This document shows positions 1-10,888 of a DNA stretch of 64,000 nt, piece by piece. The stretch's first letter is position 1. Each line of letters opens with the position of its first letter. Source of the DNA: Homalodisca vitripennis (lineage: Eukaryota > Arthropoda > Insecta > Hemiptera > Cicadellidae). The notes beneath the pieces are model-generated. The model worked only from the letters and a program-made list of their open reading frames with translations. It searched no databases and was not told the DNA's origin. Location of the stretch: NCBI RefSeq assembly GCF_021130785.1, contig NW_025777948.1:1-64000 (forward strand), read 5' to 3'. A program made the translations under genes and the position numbers.

Positions 1-900
1 TGGAATATTGTTCTTCCGTGTGGTCCCCTTACACCTTTGGATTCATCAGCCTTATTGAAAGTGTACAAGTACGTTTCTTGCGTCTTTTTGGACTGCGTCT
101 GGGCTATGCGTATCGAGAACTGCCCATCGAGAAACTCCGACAGCAGCTTCATCTTCCTACCTTGAGGTCCAGACGGCTGGTTGCTAACATCGTCTTCCTC
201 AGGGAGTTATTACTGCGGAGATTGATTCAACAGAGTTGTTTGAGTAGAGTGAACCTTCGTTGTTCTCGCCCGTCCACATTCGTGGGACTTGTTCGAGAGA
301 TGGCATCACTCGACGCGGTACGCCTTCAACAGTACACTGCCAAGATTACACCGTTTGGGGAACAGTCTCCCACGTGTTTTGGATTTTTTAGACAGAGTTT
401 GCCTTCCTTTAAAAGGGCATTGTTTGCCACACGAACATTTTTAATTGTTATTCCTTGCGCATTTTTTTGTAACTCTTTTTTTATTTTTGTTGTTGATTCT
501 GTCAGCTTGGAATGTTAATTGGGGTGAGGGGGTTGTGATATTTAATGGTTTGTAATTTTTGCTGTTTTAATAACTCATAAAAAACCTGCTTAATCTGTTC
601 TTTATATATGAATGCCAATGGCTATATCTATTCCAATATTGTCGTAAATATTTGCATGGCCTGATGTTTAGCATGGATTTCCACTTAATTTCTTATTATT
701 AGCTTGGGTTTGTTTGTAATTTTGGTTATCTTTGCATGTTGTTTATACTATAAACGATTTATATTTATTTATACTATCAATGCATGTTATAAATCGCTTG
801 TAAATTTTTTTTCATTCTATTAATACATATTCGACATATACTTTATTTTATTTACTATTGAGGTGTTGATCGTTGAATAAATAAAATAAGATAAAATAAA
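1..900 (+). mobile_element. 5'-truncated non-LTR retrotransposon (LINE) 3' end, copy in unit A
   Basis: The end of the reverse transcriptase ORF, an AT-rich 3' UTR and an A-rich tail made of AATAAAATAAG-type repeats (about 876-902). The copy is cut by the window start. It is the same insertion as at 9602 and 19240, so it was copied by segmental amplification rather than inserted three times. It probably belongs to the Jockey/CR1 group (inference from the protein ending). Confidence 0.85.
3..518 (+). pseudogene. Reverse transcriptase C-terminal fragment of a LINE, unit A
   Basis: Opens with EYCSSVWSPY and continues through VRFLRLFG and LRSRRLVANIVFLREL. This is the layout typical of the region downstream of the RT catalytic core in Jockey/CR1-like ORF2 proteins. 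The frame looks open to 518 only because unit A has two extra bases relative to units B and C. One restores the frame before SRVNLRCSRP. The other throws the next 35 or so residues out of the family frame, before SLPSFKRAL returns in frame. No catalytic residues are present because the 5' part is missing. It should be read as a dead fragment. Confidence 0.85.
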
Positions 901-1173
901 AAGATGGTGGCTAAGCAGGTTACGTGGGTGGACCTTTTTTAATATCAGTTTACTAGTAGAATACATTATTGTAAAATTACTAAGCCTTGTTTTTAATTAA
1001 TTTAAAATTCTTTATTTAAGCCGTAATCATCACCATATTAAATTAGTTATAAATAAAATATATTGAAATAAATCTACCGCTGAAACTGACATGTTTACTT
1101 CGAGCAATTGCTTATCCCAAACTTAACGATATAAAATTTTTTGATCCAATGACAAAATAATTCACAAAAATGA

Positions 1174-1231
1174 GGGCTCTGCGGTTTAGTAGTTATATAC
1201 CAGCCTGGAAAGTGAATACCTCAGGAGCAAG
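1174..1231 (+). other. tRNA-like A-box segment, unit A
   Basis: GGGCTCTGCGGTTTAGTAG followed by TTATATACCAGCCTGG resembles the 5' half of a tRNA or tRNA-derived SINE head (A-box-like TGCGGTTTAGTAG). A run of T follows just downstream. No convincing B box is present. The copies in the diverged unit keep a form closer to a tRNA (GTGGTTACATACCCGCC). Most likely a SINE remnant; function is not supported. Confidence 0.3.
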
Positions 1232-1935
1232 TAATTTTTGTAAATAAATCTTTATTGAAATTATAAAAATAAACCCATTAGTATTTGAATAATTAAGGTC
1301 TATATTAGAATTTCTATGTATATATAAGTTTATGCGGATTGTAAGCAAATATCCGGTTATGTAGGGAAATTTCCATTTATTTTAATTACAATTAATTCAT
1401 TAAAGAATTAAAAAAATACCTTTAGACGTTTACTTAACGTCACAATAAGTTATGAAATATTTAGTTTACACTGTCAAATCTTCACAGTAACCTTTCGTAA
1501 TAGGATTCCCTCTAAAAAAATAAGTCAGAATGTATAAAAACATGTTATTTGATATAATAATCTTAAATTCAAACTGTACATTCCCTCAACTAATCCTGTG
1601 TATTTCCCAGAGGTGTTGTTATTGTCTCTAACTTAGTTTAGTCCTATTATAATGAATTGCTCATGACAGGATTACATTGACTGGTTAGGAGGCTTTATTA
1701 CCGTCAATTAATATCTTTAAAAACGGTTGCCTCTTTACTGGTAAAAACTTCCTACTAAATTGATGCTATGACACTACTAGTAAACTGTAATTTTTCGAGC
1801 ACTATTGTAAAAGTCCTAAAACGGATTGATTGACTATGTGTTAGCGTAGGCTCCCAACAAAAGATTAATTATATGTTAGTCTTTTCGTTCGATAAAACAA
1901 ATTCAGATTAACCTATATATTTGAAACTTTTAAGA

Positions 1936-2066
1936 AGTTACGTCTATTCGTAAGCAACTTGAAGTTTGATATTGGTGCACCCTACTCCGCGGGGTTTTTA
2001 TTTAGCGTCAGCAAAAGTTTTTACATTGTGCCAATGGAAACCTGTTGGCCACGAGATAGTAGCAAA
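1936..2066 (+). other. Well-conserved GC-richer block, unit A
   Basis: About 130 bp (GTTACGTCTATTCGTAAGC at the left, GTTGGCCACGAGATAG at the right) differs at few positions from the diverged unit (55572-55711), although flanking sequence differs much more. It contains GGTGCACCCTACTCCG. Open frames cross it in part but the frame is not clearly maintained. It may be an old repeat fragment or a constrained non-coding element. Equivalents are at 11592-11720 and 21232-21360. Confidence 0.35.
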
Positions 2067-3495
2067 ATTAATAAACATAAAAAAAATAATACCAAATACA
2101 TTGCATTTAAACACACGACAAAGTAACCATAGCAAACACACTTGACCTAATCTATTTAGTTACGATCTCTATGTTACGTGACACGTGGTGCAGCTCGGCG
2201 TGCTGAATGATACCTTGCTGTGTTTTTTATAATTTTTACAATATCCGGTTCAAGGTATTGCATTCAGATTTTTTTCTATTTGAAAGTGCTACGAATTTAA
2301 ATAAGTTTTTATCAACTACACCTGATTGTACAAACCGAATGAAACATAAAATCATCCTTGATGTTTTCTGTGCTCATATTTAGCTAATATGTGTTTTATT
2401 ATATAAAAAAATGACTCGCAACAAAGATAACAAATAAACACACTATACTAATAAACAAAGATATAATTAATTTGCTTCAATTAAATTTAGTGAAATAAAA
2501 ATTGCTCTTAGTGGAAAACCCTACTTTATGAAAATCGTATCTAAAATATGTATGCAATTAAGTTTCAGTTATTTCTCTGTAAATGAACTAACATTAGAAT
2601 AAATTATTTCTTAAATGTAAAACTTCCTAAAATTTAAACTTTCTAAGTGCTTTTCACTACAAAATGTCGATTCTTTCAAATACAAGCGTGGTTAAGGGAA
2701 AAAATATTTTAATATACAATTTAGTAAATATTTATCACGTTAGAAAAGCTTGCTTTGTAAAAAGGAAAATAGAATGGACGTGGTTTTTAAAATTAAAGCT
2801 TTCGTATCTACTGCTACTATTTTTCCGGTAATGAAATAGAAAATACTATAATATTGAAGATATAATTAAACCGCGTGTTAAAGTAAAGGATAATGTACCG
2901 TAAATGATTAATACATAAAAGTTATCAAACGAATGTGGATCAAGCCTTTACTATAGAATTAAGGATAACATTTATCTTTTCAATCTCTTTTTCCTGGCAA
3001 TAAAAGAGAATATTTTTCAAATATTGACCCAAGGATGAGGATGAAAAGATTATAAAAGTTATAAATCTACCTCAACTTCTTTAAGCTGGAGTCAACATTA
3101 TACTTAGCATGACAATGTTGTTAGCCCGGTTTACAAAGTTGGCTTCCCGAAACTCGTGATAGGCTCATCTTTATAAAAGCAACGCCAACTGTAAACCTGC
3201 TTAAAACTTTTGATTTAAAATATTTTTGGGTTATAAACCACACGCTTAATAAAAATGATGAGGTTTTACTATTTTTCAAAATTCTACTGTAATTCTTTTT
3301 TATTTCTAGCAACGAGGACTAATCTGTATCTTAGTGAGTGACTAGTCCCTACTAGAAGCATCTCACAGATAGTTGGAAAGTCGATAAGCTTAAGTTTTTT
3401 TTTATTTACACAAATAGGAGAGGATTTGAAATAAAGCTTACCTACATGTAAAATCTATTATTGATGCCCAGATTACTCACAACACACAAGGTGGG

Positions 3496-5146
3496 AATAC
3501 GTCACGCTACGTGTCACATGAGTCCTCGCCGAGGCTTCATGCAGAATTTAAAGTCTACATCTTATTTCATTAGGATATTATGATACTTTGCCACATGTTA
3601 TAATATCACAAACGATTCATTTTACTCAATTTGTTTAAAAATTTATTCCGTGATATTCCTGTTTATATGATGGCTGCTCATAAGATAAATTTATCAGTTG
3701 TAGCTGTCGCTCACTGAGTGACTTTCATCAATACGGTTTGTATAAAAATTTAACTTCAGATTGCAGAATTTCAAGTCCATACGTCAGTGCGTTCATGAGA
3801 TTACATGCAGATAAACAGAATATCTCTAGTCTATTGTGCCACAGGCTTCGCTAACGCTATTCAAATAAATAAATAAAGAATTTTTAACATTTTACTGTAA
3901 ATCATCGTTGTTATTTCAATCGAGAGATTGGACGTAATTTACTACTCGTAACATGTTGTATTTCTACCAACTGTAACATGAAAAATTTTTTAATTTATAA
4001 ACATCAAGTACTATTTCTGTCAAAACCAGTAAAATACTGTCGTTCTTGGAAACCATTAAATAACTAACACCAAAAATAGTGAGCTAGCGGTCTTAAGTTG
4101 TAAAAAAATTGCTATTCCATGTTATATCCATGAAGGAATCTAATGGTCTATATAACATGACTGCCTGAATGTTAGCAAAGCTTTTTACTTAAATGAGTCT
4201 AAAATATCCTTTATTCCTGTTGTCAATGTAAAGAATTTTGCTCTGAGTTAGCAATTATTTTTATTATGGTTTTATGGGAAAACATGATAAAAACAAAACA
4301 AAATCACAGAGTAAATATATTTGTAAAGTAACTGAGTGCCACACGTGCCATTGTAAAGTGTGTCATATTAAGAGACTAAGTATATACTAAAATGAGCTAA
4401 GGACATACAATGTGGCATAGAGCTCCAGATAATCCACTTACTCAACATGTGTCACAACGTACTCTGACCTTGTTTTGTTTTATACCTACTATTAAAGAAT
4501 TTGAGATGTACAGGCAGGCCTCATATAATGTTCGGACTTATATTACCAAAAGTTTACCGTACCGACTTGCCCACTTTTTTGCTTCATCCTATTACGCAAT
4601 AGCCACTTACTGTATAGTGAAGAGTAGAGTAATCCTGGAATAGTGGTCGGTTACTCATCTAAGGTGTAAATAAAAATAATGGAGACAAGTGTATTACTTT
4701 AGTAGTTTTGATATATCAGTAAAGTACCTAAACTTAATAAGCGCTAGTGACAGGACTTTTAGGCTGTGATCGTAGGTTTCTGTACAGAAAACATGCGAGA
4801 TAAAACAGGCATTTTCAAATCAATTTAACATTTGATACGTTATTTAGTAAGGTTGAAACTTCTTAACCCTTTCATGTTCAGTATCACTGAGCCCTGTATC
4901 CAAAAAGAGAGCCAAATAGTGACTAAAATGTAAGAACAACATCTTTTTAAAAGTTTCTTAAAACATTTATCTGTATTGAATTTTGATTTCAACAACTACA
5001 ACCTGTCGCAAAACAGGCTTCACTGTGGTTTAATTCCATACTTAATGTCTATAGGTACGCTTATGTGACGTAATGTAAAATTTCATATAATTTTATTCAG
5101 TCTGCCTATTAATTATTTTATACCGTGATTTTCTCGTTGCCACTAT
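3496..5146 (+). repeat. 1.65-kb block present in array units but absent from the diverged unit (unit A)
   Basis: In the diverged unit, CACACAAGGT (near 57160) passes within about 20 bases to GGTTAACCATATGC (near 57173). Here 1.65 kb intervenes. Either the array lineage gained it or the diverged copy lost it. The stretch TTTCAAGTCCATACGTCAGTG to CTATTCAAATAAATAAATAA (about 3768-3878) recalls the 3' end of an RTE-like LINE with an AAAT-rich tail (weak recognition). A 77-residue open frame at 4410-4643 is identical in all three units but resembles nothing I know. Equivalents are 13147-14796 and 22787-24437. Confidence 0.6.
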
Positions 5147-6389
5147 GGTTAACCATATGCTAAATAAACAAATGTTTACTACTACTAAAATATATATTAT
5201 GAATTAACATGCAACATTCTCGAATTCAGTGCTATCTATATAAGAAATGCTTGAAGATAAATGTTAGATCTATAGTCGAGTTATTTTTTGAGATGCCATA
5301 TGAATACACACAGAGAAAAAGAAATCTTTTCAACCCCTCTAGTTATGGAATTTGATAATTTTCAGGAAAAAGATTCCATAAAACTCTGTAGAAGTATTTT
5401 AATTCAAAGTAGAAAGAATATTTCATATTCATTAAAATTTGTTTGCAGAGTTCACCAACATGCGCTCATATATTTTATCAAACCATAAAACAAATCACTT
5501 ATTATAATTATTAAAACTCCTTATAAATAATAAAGAAATGATAACAATTAAGATTAATTTCAGAAAAGTTTTGTGACGATACGTACATTATTTAAACATT
5601 TTAAAAGAGCTCTTTGTTCCTTTCAGCCTCTTTATGCTTATCCCAATGATCCATCATAGATGAAATGGAATATTTCATAAAAATACCAAGAAAATAGTAT
5701 GAAGATGTGACAGTTTCTATTATCTAAGAATTCTATTGAGTTATCTGTTGACCTCTTTTAGTCTGGCGTATAATAGAGCTTTATAAAGAGACTTTAAACA
5801 CTTTATCTTAATCTGTATGCACGTAGCTGCCAATGGATGTACACATATTATTTTACAGTTCCATAGACATTCTGAGCATGCCTTTGGGCGTGAATGAGAA
5901 TGGATAAAACGTGTTTACGGAAATGAATAAATGCTTTGGATTCCTTTTAATTACAATGGTAAATCAATTTATTCATCTCATGCTGTATAGATACTAATTA
6001 TTTAACTTACTTACAGCGTTAAATGCAAATTACAAATTAGGGCAACCCATTGTAAAAATCTGATTGACTTTTAATGCATGCGTATCTTGAATACACGATA
6101 TACCATGGGGAAATGAAATTTATGAACTAAGCATAAAATTAATCCTAATATAACTTGATACGGGGTGCAATCGACAATGATTAGATCGCGATATTTCTAG
6201 TACCATTTTAATTTTCTTTTACAAAAATATAAGTATTATTGATTATTTTTGATATCGCATATATGTACAGATACGCGATATTTCAACCGGAATATTTAAT
6301 TGGAAATAGGTAAAATATCAAAAATTTATATCTCATGTTGTACCGAATAATGTTAGAGTTTATTTAGACGGATCATTTTTTTCGAATAA

Positions 6390-6393
<4 letters not shown>

Positions 6394-6445
<52 letters not shown>
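6394..6445. repeat. TA dinucleotide microsatellite, unit A
   Basis: An uninterrupted TA run of about 52 bp between AAAGTT and TTGGATAAAAATG. The diverged unit has only a few TA at the same place (58519-58526), so the run expanded in the array lineage. Its length differs in each unit, which makes it a natural copy tag. Confidence 0.95.
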
Positions 6446-6447
<2 letters not shown>

Positions 6448-9400
6448 GATAAAAATGAATCCCTTTTATTTATTTTCAGTTATAAAAAATCAATCTTTTA
6501 GAAAAATTACAATGTACTTTATACTGTACCTTAAATGTTCTTCAAATAGAGGTTAAGTTTATTTAAGGTTGATTCAGTTATAAATGACCAATACAATTAA
6601 TATGTGCACTAAAGTAGAAAGCAATAGTAATCTGTAACGTTTCATACAAAAGTAAAATATTGTAAAAAAAAAACACTTTCATTTTACCTACACAATTATT
6701 AAATATTCCAAACCCTTTACCTGTCAAAGCAATAATAACTCGTTACCTTGACATGCAGTTCTGCACAAAGTAACACGATATCTAAAACGTAGAAGATTTA
6801 CGTCTCAACTTAGGCAATAATTGTATGATATTGAATCGTCTATCATACTGTAGATTTCTACTTCTATGTCTCATTCACTAAAAAATGTCCTGGTGTAGTA
6901 TTTGGTGACCAAGTTCTCGGAATTTCAAAATTTAGTAGTTTAGTGTTGAAATTCGTTGCTAATTTAACTTTAAAGCAGTTAAATTATTTTATTGTTTAGT
7001 ATACCAGTAATATTGTGTTAAATTCTGCCGTCATAGTTTCATGATTGGTTAGAATATTGACTTATCGATCCTAGCAACCGAATTCGAATTAAGGCTTGTG
7101 CACTTCCTCATTATATTAATCCTACTATATGGCTTCACGAGACTCCCTCACGTCTCCTATATAAGTACATAAAGTCATATTTTAAAACAGTTTGGAATTA
7201 AATTTTGTAACGCAACATATATATTACACCTTATAATAATTATGTGAAATAGTGTTGAGAAATAGAAAGATTCAATGACATTAATAGAAACATTACACCT
7301 TTCCAGAACATCATTACAAAATACTCCAGGAGTAAAAACAATTGAAATGCGATATAAACTGCTAAATAAACATAATACTTTATACACATTATATTTAGGA
7401 CTTTTTATTTCTAGCGGCAATGCACCTTTCGTTTATTTTAATATAAGGTGAATTTCTCGAAATTTTTCATAGTTAACTATTTTATTAACTTTAATTCTCT
7501 ATCCCTATATACCTAAAAAAATAGGTGTATAAACATGTTTTCTTTTGCTTGTGGTAAAAACTGATGCATATACATTTGTGGTTAGCTAAAATATTGCAGA
7601 GAATCCCAATTTAAATAATAATTATCATCTTTGAAAATTTTTATTATGGAACGAATGTATTGAATTGAGAATTATACTAATTATAATTATGTACCGTTAC
7701 CAACCGTTGAAACACTAATAATACTAAGTTAAATGGTTCAAATATATCCCACAGTAGAAGAAATTTTACGACGAAATATATATTAAATAAATGACCTGGA
7801 CAGAAAAGTGATGTTAAACTGCCGAATTATAATATTCGAATATATTTTGTAACAATATAAATGATTCGAAACCGATTGACTAATATTTGGAGTTAACGAA
7901 AGTTTCTGTAACAATAGAGTTATTTATAACGAAAAAATTATGAAATGATTAGGTCGTAAGATTGCACGGAATACATTAACAATTTTTAAATTAAAATATT
8001 AATTTGGAAAAAAATTAATCTGCATCTGCTTTAAATGTTAACTGTAATAACTGTTTTGACGATAATGATACACAAAATAATTTGATTATTTTTAACCAGT
8101 CTTCCAAGCCTGTTAATGACATTTATTAACAAGTTTAAATCGTACGTTATTTTGGTGAATATGCCCTAGATACAGTGCAGTAATATTCCACCGCCATAAA
8201 CCAGACTAAATTGAAACTTTACTGTTATGCATTACTGTGGGAAATGTGTATGCAAAACTGTTACTCCCGTATACCATTTCATCAATGTTTGATAATGTTA
8301 CACGGAAATCACTATTTAAACTATTACATACCTTAATGATGCTAATGGATATATAATTAAATAGTAATGGATTTATTTGGTAAATACATAGTAGGTAGAT
8401 ATATTCTTTAGGATACATCTTTGTTAGAGCAAATTCCACAACAGTTTGTCTACCTCTTTTCGCATACAGGTATTATATGAAATTGTAATTATTTTCCACT
8501 TTTACTTTACAGTAAACTGGTACGACCTTCATTTCACCTCAAGGATGGTTAATTAAACTTGTACAGAGGTCTATGTCATTGTTTTTATATTTGTATATCT
8601 ATTTATATTTTGTAAAATAAGGCAAGCTCATGTAACGAAGACGACAACAAAAGCGATGACCAGAATCATTTACAATTTGTACCGTGTTCTAATACGGTAG
8701 CATATACTTGTTGTATGTTGGATAAGTGCCTTTTTACATAGATCTTACGTGTTACCATGATGACAAAGGGAATGTCACAGAATGAATAAGTGTGTAAACT
8801 AACTAAGTAAAAATTAACTTATTATAGGCCTATTGAAATTAACTTTATACTTGAAATATGCCACACAGCCTCAGCTGTACTGCTTCCATGTTATTAAACA
8901 ACGTGCACAAAAAATGTATTTATTACCTTGTATTTGTATATCTGTAGCAAACTGTCGTTTTTCACTCTAGTCTATTTATTCGTATAGTTTATTGATGCAG
9001 ACAGAAATTTAAAAAATCTTTTCCATAATGTTAAACAATGACACAGTTAGTGACCTAACCTTTAACAATAATTATTAAGTTAGAAGCAGTATTACTCGTC
9101 TAAGTGTCCTAAGATATATAATAAAGTTGCTGGGTGAAAACTTATGATGTTCTATATAAAGTACGAGTATAAACACAGGAATTAATTTATTTTTCGCGAA
9201 TAATTATCCACTTTAAAATCTACTTGTAATAAATATCATAGAACTGATCACGTACCTGAAGCACTTAGATGATGCAAGGATTATTTCCGACATTTGCCAT
9301 CAGTGATATACATAATCATTAAAATTTCGTTTTGATATCTGCTCTCTGATATTTTCCTCAGGATTTTGACTGACCGAAACTTTACTATATAATCCTGTCA

Positions 9401-9601
9401 AAGATTTGTGACATGGGTGAGTCGGAAATTTACAATATTTACGTTGATGGTCAAGTCTATTGGTATATATATATTTACATAGTAAATTATCAGTAAATAA
9501 TAAAAGTATTATAAAATGTATTATTCAATAGAAGTTAAAATTCGTCTGCTTGTAATAAACAACCATTGACAACTAATAAGTATCAATGGTCATTGTCTGT
9601 T

Positions 9602-10560
9602 AATTGTTTATTGTAGAGAAGGGTTTTCTCTTTGGGATTTCAGGATATTGTTTGTGCACCTGGTGCGGCCATTGTTGGAATATTGTTCTTCCGTGTGGTC
9701 CCCTTACACCTTTGGATTCATCAGCCTTATTGAAAGTGTACAAGTACGTTTCTTGCGTCTTTTTGGACTGCGTCTGGGCTATGCGTATCGAGAACTGCCC
9801 ATCGAGAAACTCCGACAGCAGCTTCATCTTCCTACCTTGAGGTCCAGACGGCTGGTTGCTAACATCGTCTTCCTCAGGGAGTTATTACTGCGGAGATTGA
9901 TTCAACAGAGTTGTTGAGTAGAGTGAACCTTCGTTGTTCTCGCCCGTCACATTCGTGGGACTTGTTCGAGAGATGGCATCACTCGACGCGGTACGCCTTC
10001 AACAGTACACTGCCAAGATTACACCGTTTGGGGAACAGTCTCCCACGTGTTTTGGATTTTTTAGACAGAGTTTGCCTTCCTTTAAAAGGGCATTGTTTGC
10101 CACACGAACATTTTTATTGTTATTCCTTGCGCATTTTTTGTAACTCTTTTTTATTTTTGTTGTTGATTCTGTCAGCTTGGAATGTTAATTGGGGTGAGGG
10201 GGTTGTGATATTTAATGGTTTGTAATTTTTGCTGTTTTAATAACTCATAAAAAACCTGCTTAATCTGTTCTTTTTATATGAATGCCAATGGCTATATCTA
10301 TTCCAATATTGTCGTAAATATTTGCATGTTTAGCATGGATTTCCACTTAATTTCTTATTATTAGCTTGGGTTTGTTTGTAATTTTGGTTATCTTTGCATG
10401 TTGTTTATACTATAAACGATTTATATTTATTTATACTATCAATGCATGTTATAATCGCTTGTAAATTTTTTTTCATTCTATTATACATATTCGACATATA
10501 CTTTATTTTATTTACTATTGAGGTGTTGATCGTTGAATAAATAAAATAAGATAAAATAAA
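9602..10560 (+). mobile_element. 5'-truncated non-LTR retrotransposon (LINE) 3' end, unit B
   Basis: The borders come from comparison with the empty site in the diverged unit (53640-53647 and again 54631-54638). There CATTGTCTATT runs almost directly into AGAAAAAGAT, whereas here about 960 bp intervene. The insert starts in coding sequence and ends in an A-rich tail of AATAAAATAAG type, as expected for 5'-truncated target-primed integration. No clear target-site duplication is visible. The empty site shows that the insertion happened after the array lineage split from the 49-59 kb copy. Confidence 0.9.
9603..10143 (+). pseudogene. LINE reverse transcriptase C-terminal pseudogene, unit B
   Basis: The frame is open from the left insertion border. 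It reads ILFVHLVRPLLEYCSSVWSP and LRSRRLVANIVFLREL up to a stop at 9915-9917. The homology then moves to another frame (LSRVNLRCSRPSHSW, STLPRLHRLGNSLPRVLDF). It moves again at a run of six T, giving SLPSFKRAL. At least two frameshifts therefore disrupt it. The family assignment rests on the pattern LVRPxLEYxSxVWSP, then RRLxxxxFLxxLL, then SLPSFKRAL, which is usual at the end of Jockey/CR1-type ORF2. Clade is uncertain. Confidence 0.85.
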
Positions 10561-10830
10561 AAGATGGTGGCTAAGCAGGTTACGTGGGTGGACCTTTTTT
10601 AATATCAGTTACTAGTAGAATACATTATTGTAAAATTACTAAGCCTTGTTTTAATTAATTTAAAATTCTTTATTTAAGCCGTAATCATCACCATATTAAA
10701 TTAGTTATAAATAAAATATATTGAAATAAATCTACCGCTGAAACTGACATGTTTACTTCGAGCAATTGCTTATCCCAAACTTAACGATATAAAATTTTTG
10801 ATCCAATGACAAAATAATTCACAAAAATGA

Positions 10831-10888
10831 GGGCTCTGCGGTTTAGTAGTTATATACCAGCCTGGAAAGTGAATACCTCAGGAGCAAG
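10831..10888 (+). other. tRNA-like A-box segment, unit B
   Basis: Identical in layout to the unit A segment: an A-box-like motif, an anticodon-arm-like CCAGCCTGG, then a T-run within 15 bases. There is no recognisable B box, so this is probably a dead tRNA-derived remnant. Confidence 0.3.

Larger units (their letters stand above)
1..7108 (+). repeat. Array unit A, right-hand part only
   Basis: This is the truncated first unit, using the phase set by the diverged copy at 49177-59191, in which a unit ends at GCACTTCCT. It begins inside the LINE fragment. Relative to units B and C, its first 1.5 kb or so carries many extra one-base insertions in homopolymers and an 8-bp duplication near 658-668. 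The rest is nearly identical. The indel cluster may reflect lower assembly quality there rather than biology. Confidence 0.9.

Noticed and set aside
18..518. Active LINE reverse transcriptase
   Set aside because: Only the C-terminal part is present, without the catalytic core, and the frame is pieced together by indels.
3121..3312. 63-codon minus-strand open frame repeated in all three array units
   Set aside because: Repeated only because the unit is repeated. In the diverged unit (about 56770-56950) a one-base indel breaks the frame, so it shows no coding constraint.
5288..5488. 66-codon plus-strand frame in array units
   Set aside because: The diverged unit (about 57320-57515) has frame-changing differences, so no conservation supports it.
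8206..8439. 77-codon minus-strand open frame in array units
   Set aside because: The matching stretch of the diverged unit (about 52210-52440) has indels that break the frame. Residues are typical of AT-rich chance frames.
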